Of a stretch of DNA of 58,585 bases, positions 8,654-17,513 are shown one piece after another. This DNA comes from Streptosporangiaceae bacterium (GTDB lineage Bacteria > Actinomycetota > Actinomycetes > Streptosporangiales > Streptosporangiaceae), in the NCBI GenBank assembly GCA_025964715.1, contig JAOPYH010000204.1, positions 1-58,585 on the forward strand, written 5' to 3'. The translations under genes and the position numbers were made by a program. Numbering within the stretch: position 1 is the first letter of the stretch; each line of letters begins with the position of its first letter. The notes under the pieces are model-generated. The model saw nothing but the letters and a program-made list of their open reading frames with translations, had not been told where the DNA came from and did not search any database.

Positions 8654-9238
8654 TCAGCGGGTGGTCTCAGGCTGTGCGGATGAGCGTGCGTGCCACTCGT
8701 CTTCGAGCATCGCGTACACGATCTCGTCCGTCCATTCGCCCTTGACCCGCTCGGCGTGCAGCAAATGGGCTTCGCGCCGCATGTCCAGGCGTTCGAGCAC
8801 CCGGCCGGAGGCGGAGTTCCGGGCGTCGATACGGCCGACGATGCGGTGCAACCGGAGTTCCTCGAAGCCGAGGCGCAGCATCACCCGAGCTGCCTCGGTG
8901 GCGTATCCCTTGCCGCCGTGGTCCGGATGGAAGATATAGCCGACCTCGCCTTGGCGGTGTTCTCTGCTCGTCCAGAGCAGCATGACGTCTCCGATGACCG
9001 TGCCGGTCTCCGGGAGCACCACGGCGAGGATGAGACGCGCGCCCTCATCGTCCAGTGCCGCCGCCGCGATGCATTCCTTCAGTGCGTCGCGCACCTGATC
9101 CCGATCACGCGCCCCGAAGTAGAGGTAACGGGTCACTTCAGGCCGTGACTGGATGTCGTAGAGGTCCTCTAGGTCCTCGACCGCATAAGGCCGGAGGAGG
9201 AGCCGTTGCGTCCGGATCGGATAGTCAGGCTTGAGCAT
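8654..9238 (-). CDS. GNAT N-acetyltransferase (RimJ/RimL-like)
   Basis: A 194-residue GNAT protein of the RimJ/RimL type. The N-terminus 'IRTQRLLLRPYAVEDLEDLY', the acetyl-CoA loop 'HGGKGYATEAARVML' and 'RIVGRIDARNSASGRVLERLDMRREAHL' are the usual landmarks. The acceptor is unknown; related enzymes acetylate ribosomal proteins or small amines. The ribosome site is weak. Confidence 0.85.
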   Translation of the reverse strand: MLKPDYPIRTQRLLLRPYAVEDLEDLYDIQSRPEVTRYLYFGARDRDQVRDALKECIAAAALDDEGARLILAVVLPETGTVIGDVMLLWTSREHRQGEVGYIFHPDHGGKGYATEAARVMLRLGFEELRLHRIVGRIDARNSASGRVLERLDMRREAHLLHAERVKGEWTDEIVYAMLEDEWHARSSAQPETTR

Positions 9239-9441
9239 TGCTCGACCGTATTGGCAGCCGACCCCGTGTGACCAGAGATCTGCCCCCGGGCCGGCAGGGT
9301 CCTCCTCGGAGCCTCCCCGTACCCTGCCGTGGCCATCACGGCGAGCCGCCCAGCAGCGCCTGCCACGCCTGCATCAGCTAGATCAATTGTCGCGTTACCG
9401 CCGTGCGAAGGGCTCCACGATCTCGGTACTCTTCTGTCTGC

Positions 9442-9514
9442 GGGCCGTTAGCTCAATTGGCAGAGCTCCGGACTTTTAATCCGTCGGTTCTGGGTTCGAG
9501 TCCCAGGCGGCCCA
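9442..9514 (+). tRNA. tRNA-Lys (anticodon TTT)
   Basis: The acceptor stem GGGCCGT pairs with GCGGCCC, the anticodon loop is CTTTTAA (anticodon TTT), and the T arm is CTGGG-TTCGAGT-CCCAG. It is 73 nt long without encoded CCA. tRNA genes are common integration sites, but I found no second copy of its 3' end in this window. Confidence 0.95.
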
Positions 9515-9945
9515 CCCTGTCTGACCTGGGCGCTCTCGGTGATCCGAGGATGCCGGCTCGTCGCTTTGTGGCGTCACAGCGTGGCCAGGACGCGCTGGAG
9601 CACTTGGACGCGCTCCCCGACCGGCCCGGCCGGTGCGACTCGGAGTGCGGCTTCCTCGACCCCAGCGCCCGGACGCGGCCCGTCCCGGTGGAGCCGTCCC
9701 CGCGGCCCGGCAGCAGCGACGACGGCGAGCTGTGGCGGTGCGGCGTCCTAATGGACCCGCACACGGAAAACAGTTCGTCTTCCGCGCCCGCCGAGCCCTC
9801 GGCCGCTACAACCCATGACCATCGACCTTGCAGTCCCCAGGGAAACCGGCCGACCACGCTGCAATCAAGAACCCAGCCGACCTCAGGGGATCAGCGGGGA
9901 GGACCGGCGCGGGCGGGCCGCCAGGCTCGGGATCCTGAGCGTCGT
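9515..9945. other. 431-bp region without a supportable gene
   Basis: Downstream of tRNA-Lys there is no frame with both a convincing start and a family resemblance. A 44-residue frame starting at 9815 (MTIDLAVPRETG) and ending just before 9950 exists but has no good ribosome site. The stretch may be degraded accessory DNA next to the tRNA; that is a guess. Confidence 0.4.
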
Positions 9946-10671
9946 CTAGCGCGAGTTCGGCCGCTTCGAGGAGGCGTTGCTTTCTGCGCCGAGTTCGACG
10001 CAGCACGCGTCGGGACGTGGGGTCAAGGTGGCATGGACGGTGCTGGCGTTCAGGCCGGCCAAAAGGCCGCTGAGGAAGGCGTGGTTGATAGCGCAGACCA
10101 GGTCGGGCGCTTTGGCCGCGAGGGGGTGGAAGGGGCAGTTGCGCAGGCGTAGCAGGGTCGGGGCATCGCGGATCGGTTCGAAGCCGTGCCGTTCCAGAGT
10201 TTCGCCTGCGCAGGTGAGTGCGCGTTCGGCGCCGAGGCGGCCGGGCCCGGTCTGGCCGCGTTCGCTTTCACCGAGCCGGCGGCCGCGGTCGGCGGCGACG
10301 CGGAGCGCGGCTTGGCGGGCGCTCTCGTCTATGGTCTCGGCCAGTACGGCGTCGATCAGGATCTCGGCGAGGATGCCGTGCTCGCGTTGCGGGATGCTCA
10401 CTCGGACGTCCACGTCGGTGGGCTCGTAGACCTTCGGGGCACGGCCGACCCGGCGGATGCCGGACAGGTTGGCGTAGCCGGCCTTCAGCAGTCCTGCCGC
10501 CACCAGCTTGTCGAGGTGGAACGCGGCGAGTTTGCGGGAGATGCCGACGCTGGCGGCCGCCTCGTCGCGGGTGACGGGCCCGTCAGAGCGGCGGATGAAG
10601 GCGTACATGCGCCTGCGCAGATCGTCGTGTAGCACGGCGACCGCCGCGATCGTGGAGGCATCCGAAGTCAC
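9946..10671 (-). CDS. HTH regulator with C-terminal cysteine cluster (SufR-related)
   Basis: A 241-residue regulator. The N-terminal third is a winged-helix DNA-binding domain ('RDEAAASVGISRKLAAFHLDKLVAAGLL'). The C-terminal part has Cys in 'LRNCPFH', 'DLVCAIN' and 'DACCVEL', the spacing style of the COG2345/SufR group, where such cysteines bind an Fe-S cluster. Fe-S or redox sensing is therefore plausible but not proven; spacing differs slightly from the SufR pattern I remember. GTG at 10671 has GAGAG upstream. Divergent from the DUF2231 gene, whose operon it likely controls. Confidence 0.78.
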   Translation of the reverse strand: MTSDASTIAAVAVLHDDLRRRMYAFIRRSDGPVTRDEAAASVGISRKLAAFHLDKLVAAGLLKAGYANLSGIRRVGRAPKVYEPTDVDVRVSIPQREHGILAEILIDAVLAETIDESARQAALRVAADRGRRLGESERGQTGPGRLGAERALTCAGETLERHGFEPIRDAPTLLRLRNCPFHPLAAKAPDLVCAINHAFLSGLLAGLNASTVHATLTPRPDACCVELGAESNASSKRPNSR

Positions 10672-10760
10672 ATCTCTCAGGTTAACGCCCAGAATCGTGG
10701 GTGAAAACAGGACGACCCATCCAATTTTTAGTGGTCTGTTGACTTTCACTTCCCATATGA

Positions 10761-10774
10761 CCAACACTCGTTGG
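10761..10774. promoter_or_regulatory. inverted repeat, possible operator
   Basis: CCAAC-ACTC-GTTGG lies 18 bp before the DUF2231 start, in the divergent region between it and the cysteine-cluster regulator. The AT-rich stretch to its left could hold promoters in both directions. It is a candidate binding site for that regulator. Confidence 0.45.
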
Positions 10775-10792
10775 TGAAATAGGAGGTGGGTC

Positions 10793-11350
10793 ATGGACGA
10801 TCCGCTGCATCAGGCCAAACGGCCGGTGAGCCTGCTCGCCGGCACCTACGGCCACCCGCTACACCCGATCCTCGTGACGGTGCCCATCGGCGCCTGGGTG
10901 ACCAGCCTGGTCTTCGATGTGGCCTCACACCTCGTCCATCAACCCGGCTTCTTGGCCCAGGGGTCGCTGTGGCTGATCGCGATCGGTGTGCTCGGGGCCC
11001 TGGCCGCGGCCGGCGCCGGGTTCTTGGACCTGTTCGCCATCCCGACCGGCACTCGCGCGTTCGGCACGGCGCTGGTGCACATGAGCCTGAACCTGGCCGT
11101 CACCGCCGCCTACACGACCGGCTTGGTGTGGCGGCTCGGCGACTATCACGATCCGGCCGGCGTGCCGGTCTTGAAGATCGTGCTGTCAGCGGCCTGCCTG
11201 GCCGTGCTGGCGGTCTCGGGATTCCTGGGAGGCAAGCTGACTTACCGCTACGGCGTCCGCGTCGCTGATGAGACCACCCAGGCCGAGGGCTTCGCCCACC
11301 GCACCCCGTCCGGCCGGGCAACCCGCACCCGCACAGGAGACCGATCATGA
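10793..11350 (+). CDS. DUF2231 membrane protein
   Basis: A 185-residue membrane protein with four predicted helices. The N-terminal 'GHPLHPILVTVPIGAW' is the hallmark of DUF2231, a family often found with Rieske or other redox proteins. ATG at 10793 has a strong AGGAGG. It is the first gene of a tight run leading to GTP cyclohydrolase and a flavoprotein reductase; the next gene overlaps it by 4 bases (ATGA). Confidence 0.82.
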   Translation: MDDPLHQAKRPVSLLAGTYGHPLHPILVTVPIGAWVTSLVFDVASHLVHQPGFLAQGSLWLIAIGVLGALAAAGAGFLDLFAIPTGTRAFGTALVHMSLNLAVTAAYTTGLVWRLGDYHDPAGVPVLKIVLSAACLAVLAVSGFLGGKLTYRYGVRVADETTQAEGFAHRTPSGRATRTRTGDRS

Positions 11351-11814
11351 GTATCGCTGCTTTGATCACCTGGCTCATCACCGCGCTCGGCGGGTTCTAC
11401 CTGCTGGGCACCTGGCTGGCACGCGGCGGCGTACGCCAGCAGCAGACCAAGACGACCCGATTCCCAGCACCGGTGATCCTCGGGCATTTCCTGCTCGCCG
11501 CCGCCGGCCTTGTCGTATGGATCATTTACGTCGCCGCCGACACCAAGGCCCTGGCCTGGGCTGCGTTCATCATCTTGTTGCCCGTCGCGCTGCTCGGCTT
11601 CACCATGCTGGCCCGGTGGATCCCCCTCTACCGGGCCGGCACCCCCGCCCACACCGTGCGCGCCGTCGGCTCGACCACGGCCACTACGGCGCAGGAGCCC
11701 GCGGTGCCCGCCGAACGGAGCTTCCCCCTGCCGGTCGTCATAGGCCACGGCTTGTTCGCCGTCCTCACGCTGGTCTTGGTGCTGTTGACCGCGCTGGGCG
11801 TCGGCGGGAGCTGA
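11347..11814 (+). CDS. small membrane protein of unknown function
   Basis: A 155-residue protein with four hydrophobic segments (about residues 4-25, 42-63, 67-89 and 131-152). The motif 'PAPVILGHFLLAAAGLVVWIIY' reappears in weaker form as 'PLPVVIGHGLFAVLTLVLVLL', suggesting an internal duplication of a two-helix unit around the conserved GH. The start overlaps the DUF2231 stop, so the pair is translationally coupled and may form one membrane complex. Confidence 0.75.
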   Translation: MSIAALITWLITALGGFYLLGTWLARGGVRQQQTKTTRFPAPVILGHFLLAAAGLVVWIIYVAADTKALAWAAFIILLPVALLGFTMLARWIPLYRAGTPAHTVRAVGSTTATTAQEPAVPAERSFPLPVVIGHGLFAVLTLVLVLLTALGVGGS

Positions 11815-11882
11815 CGTGCGCCCACGCGCTGACGTGGGTTGCGACCGGTTCTGCTGCCCTCATCAATGGAAAGGAGACGTCG

Positions 11883-12479
11883 GTGCGATCCAGCTCGGCG
11901 TTGCGCGTCCTGCAGGAAGCCGACCGCGTTGATCTCGCGGCGGCCGAACGGGCCGCCGGTGACTTCCTGCGGGCCTTGGGGGTCTCGACCGATTCCGAGA
12001 GCCTGCGCGGCACCCCGGGCCGGATGGCCCGGGCGTATGCCGACCTGTTCAGCCCCCGCCCGTTCGACCTGACCACTTTCCCCAACGATGAGGGCTATGA
12101 CGAACTCGTCCTGGCCCGTGGCATCCCGCTGCGGTCGGTTTGCGAGCATCACCTGCTGCCGTTCGCCGGTACGGTCCATATCGGTTATCTGCCGGCCGAG
12201 CGGATCCTCGGCCTGTCGAAGCTGGCGCGTGTCGCCGAGCACTTCGCCTACCGGCCTCAGGTGCAAGAACGGCTGACCAAGCAGATTGCCGACTGGCTCG
12301 CTGAACATCTGGCCCCCAAGGGCGTCGGTGTGGTGATCGAGGCGGAGCACACCTGCATGACCCTGCGCGGCGTCCAGGCCGCCGGCTCGTCCACCGTCAC
12401 CTCCACGCTGCTCGGCACGCTGCGCGAGGACCCCCGCTCGCGCACCGAGTTCTTCGCCCTGACCGGCGTCAACCCCTGA
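11883..12479 (+). CDS. folE: GTP cyclohydrolase I
   Basis: A 198-residue type-IA GTP cyclohydrolase. Zinc ligands are in 'CEHHLLPF' and 'EAEHTCMTLRGV', and 'GYLPAERILGLSKLARV' is the usual active-site segment. It makes dihydroneopterin triphosphate from GTP, the entry to folate and other pterins. GTG at 11883 follows AAAGGAGA. The neighbours are redox membrane proteins and a reductase rather than folate genes, so this may be a second, special-purpose copy feeding a pterin cofactor (inference). Confidence 0.92.
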   Translation: MRSSSALRVLQEADRVDLAAAERAAGDFLRALGVSTDSESLRGTPGRMARAYADLFSPRPFDLTTFPNDEGYDELVLARGIPLRSVCEHHLLPFAGTVHIGYLPAERILGLSKLARVAEHFAYRPQVQERLTKQIADWLAEHLAPKGVGVVIEAEHTCMTLRGVQAAGSSTVTSTLLGTLREDPRSRTEFFALTGVNP

Positions 12480-12556
12480 AGCAGCACCTGCTTTCGGCCT
12501 CTAGAGCCAGAACCCGAACCCAGAAGCGACCAATGCCCAAAGGGAGGACGTGCGCT

Positions 12557-13792
12557 GTGGCACCCGCTGCGACGTTTGTGATCGTCGGTGCCGGTCTGGC
12601 CGGCGCCAAGGCCGCCGAAGCCCTGCGCGATCAAGGCTTCGACGGGCGGATCGTGCTGCTCGGCGATGAGCCGCACCGCCCGTATGAACGGCCCCCGTTG
12701 TCGAAGGACTACCTGACCGGCAAGAGCGAACGCGAGCAGGTGTTCGTCCACCCGGCCGCATGGTACGGCGAACACCACGTCGATCTGCGGGCAGGCCAGG
12801 CGGTGACCGCTATCGACCGGGGGGTCCGCCAGGTCACGCTGGCCGACGGCAGCCACGTCGGCTACGACAAGCTCCTGCTGGCCACCGGAGCCAGCCCGCG
12901 CAGGCTGCCCTTGCCCGGCGCCGACGCCGACGGGGTGCATCACCTGCGGCGGATCGAAGACAGCGAACAGATCAAGGACACGCTGGCCACCGCCTCGCGG
13001 GTCGCGGTGATCGGCGGCGGCTGGATCGGCCTGGAGGTGGCCGCCGCGGCCCGGCAGGCCGGCGCCGGGGTCGTCCTCCTGGAGGCCGCCGAACTGCCGC
13101 TGCTGGGCGTGCTCGGCCCCAAAGTCGCCCAGGTTTTCGCCGACCTGCACCGTGACCAGGGCGTCGACCTGCGCTGCGGCACAGAGATCACGGCCATCAC
13201 CACCGACCACGGCAAAGCCAGCGGCGTGCGGCTGGCCGACGGCACCACCATCAGCGCCGACGCCGTGATCGTCGGAGTCGGGATCAAGCCGAACACACAA
13301 CTGGCCGCCAACGCCGGCCTGAAGGTCGACAACGGCATCGTCGTCGACGCCACATTGGCCACCAGCGACCCCGGCATCTGCGCCGTAGGAGACGTCGCCA
13401 ACGCCGCCCATCCCGTACTGGGCACACATATCCGGGTCGAGCACTGGGCCAACGCCCTCAACCAGCCCGCCACCGCGGCAGCGACCATGCTCGGACGCCA
13501 GGCCGCCTATGACCGGCTGCCCTACTTTTTCACTGATCAGTACGACCTGGGCATGGAATACACCGGCCACGTGCGACAGGGCGGATATGACCAGGTCATC
13601 TTCCGCGGCGACGTGGCCGCCCGGCGGTTCACCGCGTTCTGGTGCAACGACAACCACGTCCTGGCGGGCATGAACGTCAACACCTGGCACGTCACGGAGC
13701 AGATCAGAGCGCTGATCCACTCTAGGCAGGCCATCGACCCGCGGCGATTGGCCGACCCCGATCAGCCGCTCGATGAGCTCACCGGCCGATAG
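12557..13792 (+). CDS. FAD/NAD-dependent ferredoxin reductase-type oxidoreductase
   Basis: A 411-residue flavoprotein. FAD motif 'IVGAGLAGAKAAEAL' lies at the N-terminus, 'ERPPLSKDYL' follows, the NAD(P) motif 'VIGGGWIGLEVAAAA' is near residue 147, and the second FAD motif is 'ICAVGDVA'. The C-terminal reductase domain includes 'GMEYTGHV'. This is the class that passes electrons from NAD(P)H to ferredoxins serving P450s or Rieske oxygenases. GTG at 12557 has GGGAGG 9 bases ahead; ATG at 12533 lacks a ribosome site. No ferredoxin or P450 lies beside it. Confidence 0.88.
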   Translation: MAPAATFVIVGAGLAGAKAAEALRDQGFDGRIVLLGDEPHRPYERPPLSKDYLTGKSEREQVFVHPAAWYGEHHVDLRAGQAVTAIDRGVRQVTLADGSHVGYDKLLLATGASPRRLPLPGADADGVHHLRRIEDSEQIKDTLATASRVAVIGGGWIGLEVAAAARQAGAGVVLLEAAELPLLGVLGPKVAQVFADLHRDQGVDLRCGTEITAITTDHGKASGVRLADGTTISADAVIVGVGIKPNTQLAANAGLKVDNGIVVDATLATSDPGICAVGDVANAAHPVLGTHIRVEHWANALNQPATAAATMLGRQAAYDRLPYFFTDQYDLGMEYTGHVRQGGYDQVIFRGDVAARRFTAFWCNDNHVLAGMNVNTWHVTEQIRALIHSRQAIDPRRLADPDQPLDELTGR

Positions 13793-13968
13793 ATGCCGCT
13801 CGAAGATGCTCCGCGGCGACCCGCTGACCGGACCAACCGCCCGCGACTCGAGAATCCAGCGACCGGACGGGGCGTCCGCGATGCGCCTTCAACCCGGTCT
13901 GGGGGGCTTTCGGTGTTTTAGGGTGGATGAGGATGGGTCCAACCAGAACAGCACAGGGAGGAGTCCTC

Positions 13969-14601
13969 TTGCTCGAGGTCATCGGAGCTGGATTCGGACG
14001 TACTGGCACGCTGTCGCTGAAGTTGGCCCTGGAACGACTCGGCTTCGGGCCCTGTCACCACATGCTCGAACTCTTCGAGAATCCCGGCCAGGTTGCGCTG
14101 TGGGAGCAGGTCGCACAGGACGGGACCGTGGACTGGGAGGAGATCTACCGCGGTTACCGGGCGACCGTCGACTGGCCGGGCGCGCGGTTCTGGCGCGAAC
14201 TCACCGCGCATTGTCCCCACGCCAAGGTGATCCTCACGGTCCGTGACCCGCAGCGCTGGTACGAAAGCGCCGCTGACACCATCTTCCGCGCCGGCTCGGC
14301 GCCGGCCCCGGAAGCCGACGCCGCCATCCGTCAGATGCGGCGCGTGACCCATCAACTGATCTGGGACGGTGAGTTCGGTGGTCGCGCCGGGGACGCGAAG
14401 CACGCCATCAAGGTCTTCAACGAGCACAACGAGGCGGTGCGCCAAGCGATCCCGGCCCACCGGCTTCTGGTGTTCGAGGTCAGTCAGGGCTGGGGGCCAC
14501 TGTGCGGTTTTCTCGGCGTGCCGGTACCTGACGAGCCGTTCCCCCGTAGCAACGACCGAGAGGTGTTCGCGGCCAGGGTGAGCCGGCGCTCCACCGAATA
14601 A
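13969..14601 (+). CDS. sulfotransferase family protein
   Basis: About 210 residues. The P-loop-like phosphosulfate site is 'GAGFGRTGTLSLKLAL' and a second motif is 'VILTVRDPQRWYES', as in the Sulfotransfer_4 group. The best start is the TTG at 13969, which has GGGAGGA at good distance; an upstream ATG at 13927 has none. Substrate unknown. It ends 8 bp from the convergent gene to its right. Confidence 0.82.
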   Translation: MLEVIGAGFGRTGTLSLKLALERLGFGPCHHMLELFENPGQVALWEQVAQDGTVDWEEIYRGYRATVDWPGARFWRELTAHCPHAKVILTVRDPQRWYESAADTIFRAGSAPAPEADAAIRQMRRVTHQLIWDGEFGGRAGDAKHAIKVFNEHNEAVRQAIPAHRLLVFEVSQGWGPLCGFLGVPVPDEPFPRSNDREVFAARVSRRSTE

Positions 14602-14609
14602 GGCCTACG

Positions 14610-15125
14610 TCAGGGATGGCTCCGCGGCCCGTGGTCGTGACCGCGCCGGCCGTTCGAGTCGTCACGGTGGCGCCGATCCCACCATCTGTACTGCCAGGTC
14701 CATCCCCGGTCAGGCTTGTTCTTCGGCTTTGCCGTGGCCTTCCCCTTCGGCTGGGACGGTGGGGCGACGGCCGTCTTCGGCCCGCTCGGGTGCTTGGGGG
14801 CCACGGCCGGTACGGGGACACCGTGTGTCGGGCCCGCGGACGCGGGCGGGCGTGCCGGGCTCGGCTCCGTCGCCGGACTCACCGCCTCGGGTCGCGCCTT
14901 CTCGGCTCCGCGGTGCTGGTGCACCGGCAGGCCGAGGCCGATGACCACTACGGCGATCAGCGCGACGGCTCCGGCGAGCAGGGTCATGACACTGCGGAAA
15001 CGCAGCTCCTCCAACCGCGCGTTGATCGCGGCTCGGACGGTGGCAGGCTTACCGTCGCGGGTGAATGGCGAGGAGGTGACTCGGCCGTTTCCACCTGCAC
15101 TCGCGCCTGCGTGGTCTTGGCTCAT
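14610..15125 (-). CDS. single-pass membrane protein, proline/lysine-rich tail
   Basis: A 171-residue protein of unknown function. A charged N-terminal part with 'RAAINARLEELRFRS' precedes one membrane helix at about residues 47-67. The outer part is rich in Pro, Ala and Lys, and the end is 'WTWQYRWWDRRHRDD' followed by Arg/His. This looks like an exported basic tail. ATG at 15125 has only a weak ribosome site; an upstream start at 15140 is possible. Confidence 0.62.
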   Translation of the reverse strand: MSQDHAGASAGGNGRVTSSPFTRDGKPATVRAAINARLEELRFRSVMTLLAGAVALIAVVVIGLGLPVHQHRGAEKARPEAVSPATEPSPARPPASAGPTHGVPVPAVAPKHPSGPKTAVAPPSQPKGKATAKPKNKPDRGWTWQYRWWDRRHRDDSNGRRGHDHGPRSHP

Positions 15126-15298
15126 CACAACCCAGCACAATAGGGGGCTGCGGTTAACGGCTCACGGCGAACCGCTGCCGGGGACGCAATCTATGCGGAT
15201 CCGGTATTCGCCAGCGGCCCGAGGGCCCGTGCCGCTTCTCGGGCGGACCGGTGGACGCGTCGCCCGCGAGGTGCATGCGGGCCCATCAGAGGAGGACT

Positions 15299-16588
15299 GT
15301 GGACGACGGGCATGCGGACGGAACGGCGGCTGCCGCGGCGCACGCCGACCGGTTGATCGCCGACGCCGTGCACGCGTGGAGCCGTACGGACACCGCTGTC
15401 TTCGCCAGGTGCGCGGATCGGCTGGCCGCGGACCGGACGGACATGGCCGGATGGCCGCGAGGGGTCGACCGCAAACTGGTCACCTCCCTGGTGGACGCCG
15501 TCACGGCGGCATGGCGCCTCGGCTGGCGGCCCGCCGACGTCGTCGCGGTGGCCGGTCGCCGGCGCGGTGGCCGGTACGCCCGGATGGCGACGGACGTGAT
15601 CGCCGCCGAGATGCGCCGCTATGCGGCTGCCACCGTGGACGAGGGCTGGCAGGCGCAGCTCAGTGCGCTGGGCGCCCGGCAGTGGTGGAGCCACGACGAC
15701 GGCTATCCGGGGGAGTGGGCGGAGCGGGAGGGGCTCGACCGCGCCGTCATGGTCCGCTGTGCCCTCGAGCTGCTGGCCGTACTCGCCACGCTGCCTTTGA
15801 TGGCCCGGCTCGGACCGCTGCCCGGCGAGTCCCGCCGGCCTGCGACGGGCCGCCCGGAGGGGCCGGGCGTGGACCGGCGGATGCTCGGCCGCGTACGCGC
15901 ACTGCTGGCCAAGGCCGAGTCCACGGAGTTCCCGGAGGAGGCCGAGGCGCTGTCCGCCCGGGCACAGGAGCTGATGGCGCGCCACAGCATCGACCATGCT
16001 CTCCTCGCCGCCGAGTCAGGTCATGGCGACGAGCCGTCGGGGCGCCGGCTGGCCGTGGACCACCCCTATGAGGCGCCGAAGACCGTACTCCTCGACGTCG
16101 TGGCGAAGGCCAACCGGTGCCGCGTCGTGTGGCACCGCAACCTGGGCCTGTGCACGGTCCTCGGCTACCCCGGCGACCTGGACGCGGTGGAACTGCTGTT
16201 CACCTCGCTGCTCGCTCAAGCGACCGCCGCGCTCGTACGGGCGGGCTCGCGGCGCGACGCCCATGGCCGGTCACGTACGCGCTCTTTCCGGCACTCGTTC
16301 CTCACGGCGTACGCCCAGCGCATCGGCGAGCGACTGAGCGTGGCGACCGAGGCGGCGCAGCAGCGGGCCTCGGCCGAGTCGCCGGCCACGGACCTGCTCC
16401 CCATGCTGGCCGCCCGGGACGAGGCCGTCGACCGGGCCGTCGGCGCGATGTTCCCGACCCTCGCAGACCGTACGGTGACGTCGGCCGGCGACCGGGAGGG
16501 CTGGATGTCGGGCCGCGCGGCCGCCGACCTCGCGGCGCTGCACACGCGCGACCAGGTGTCGGGCGACGGCGAGTGCCGAGGCGGTTAG
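15299..16588 (+). CDS. DUF2786 domain protein
   Basis: About 429 residues. The middle segment 'MLGRVRALLAKAESTEFPEEAEALSARAQELMARHSID' is the DUF2786 signature, and the following region ends in 'RRSFLTAYAQRIGERL'-like sequence typical of the same proteins. Function unknown. GTG at 15299 sits only 3 bases after GAGGAGG; an ATG at 15275 is an alternative start. No clear partner on either side. Confidence 0.78.
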   Translation: MDDGHADGTAAAAAHADRLIADAVHAWSRTDTAVFARCADRLAADRTDMAGWPRGVDRKLVTSLVDAVTAAWRLGWRPADVVAVAGRRRGGRYARMATDVIAAEMRRYAAATVDEGWQAQLSALGARQWWSHDDGYPGEWAEREGLDRAVMVRCALELLAVLATLPLMARLGPLPGESRRPATGRPEGPGVDRRMLGRVRALLAKAESTEFPEEAEALSARAQELMARHSIDHALLAAESGHGDEPSGRRLAVDHPYEAPKTVLLDVVAKANRCRVVWHRNLGLCTVLGYPGDLDAVELLFTSLLAQATAALVRAGSRRDAHGRSRTRSFRHSFLTAYAQRIGERLSVATEAAQQRASAESPATDLLPMLAARDEAVDRAVGAMFPTLADRTVTSAGDREGWMSGRAAADLAALHTRDQVSGDGECRGG

Positions 16589-16729
16589 ATAGGCCAGTAC
16601 GGCAGTACGGCCAGGAGGCGGCGGTTGCCGGGGTCGGACTTCCGGTGGCGGGACCGGGTGACCGTACGCTGAGGTCGCCTGGATACCATCGACCGAACCA
16701 CATTCGGTCTGTCGAGTAAGGTGCTGCTT

Positions 16730-17503
16730 ATGGACTTGAACGGAGTTTCCGCCGTCGTATCCGGCGGTGCGAGCGGCCTTGGTGAGGCCACCGTCCGCAA
16801 CCTCGCCGCGGCGGGTGCCAAGGTCGTCATCGCCGACCTGAACCAGGACAAGGGAAAGGCCCTCGCCGACGAGGTGGGTGGCGTGTTCGTCAAGACCGAC
16901 GTCTCCGACGAGACGCAGGTCGAGGCCGCAGTGCAGGCCGCCGTCGACACCGGTGCTCCGCTCCGTGTGGTCGTCAACAGCGCAGGCATCGGCTGGGCGT
17001 CCCGGACCGTGGGCCGTGACGGTTCCCCGCACGACCTGGCGTCCTTCCAGAAGGTCATCCAGATCAACCTGATCGGCACCTTCAACCTCATGCGGATCGG
17101 TGCTTCGGCCATCGCCAAGACGGACCCGGCCGATGCCGACGGCCTCCGCGGCGTCGTCATCAACACCGCCTCGGTCGCGGCCCTCGAGGGCCAGACCGGC
17201 CAGATCGCCTACTCGGCCTCCAAGGGTGGCATCGTGGGCATGACCCTGCCGGCGGCGCGTGACCTCGCCGCGATCGGCGTGCGGGTCAACACCGTCTGCC
17301 CGGGCATCATCGACACCCCCATCTACGGTGAGGGTGAGGCCGCGGAGGCCTTCAAGGCCAAGCTGGCCGCGCCGGTGCCCTTCCCCAAGCGCATGGGCAA
17401 GGCCTCGGAGTTCGCCCACCTGGTGCGCGCGCTGATCGAGAACGACTACATGAACGGCGAGACCGTCCGTTTCGACGGCGGCATCCGCTTCCAGCCCAAG
17501 TGA
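16730..17503 (+). CDS. SDR oxidoreductase, 3-hydroxyacyl-CoA dehydrogenase type II-like
   Basis: A 257-residue short-chain dehydrogenase. The cofactor motif is GGASGLGEAT, the Asp after strand 2 (VIADLN) favours NAD, and the catalytic set is Ser in 'NTASVAALEG' with YSASK. The sequence resembles HSD17B10-type 3-hydroxyacyl-CoA dehydrogenases. The enoyl-CoA hydratase gene starts 10 bp after it, so the two catalyse consecutive steps of a beta-oxidation-type pathway. ATG at 16730 follows AAGG. Confidence 0.88.
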   Translation: MDLNGVSAVVSGGASGLGEATVRNLAAAGAKVVIADLNQDKGKALADEVGGVFVKTDVSDETQVEAAVQAAVDTGAPLRVVVNSAGIGWASRTVGRDGSPHDLASFQKVIQINLIGTFNLMRIGASAIAKTDPADADGLRGVVINTASVAALEGQTGQIAYSASKGGIVGMTLPAARDLAAIGVRVNTVCPGIIDTPIYGEGEAAEAFKAKLAAPVPFPKRMGKASEFAHLVRALIENDYMNGETVRFDGGIRFQPK

Positions 17504-17513
17504 GGCGCTGAAC

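Noticed and set aside
9490..9945. Integrated element attached to tRNA-Lys
   Set aside because: No integrase and no second copy of the tRNA 3' end were found in the window.
9403..10152. 249-codon plus frame that includes tRNA-Lys
   Set aside because: It reads through the tRNA and the regulator gene on the other strand; no homology.
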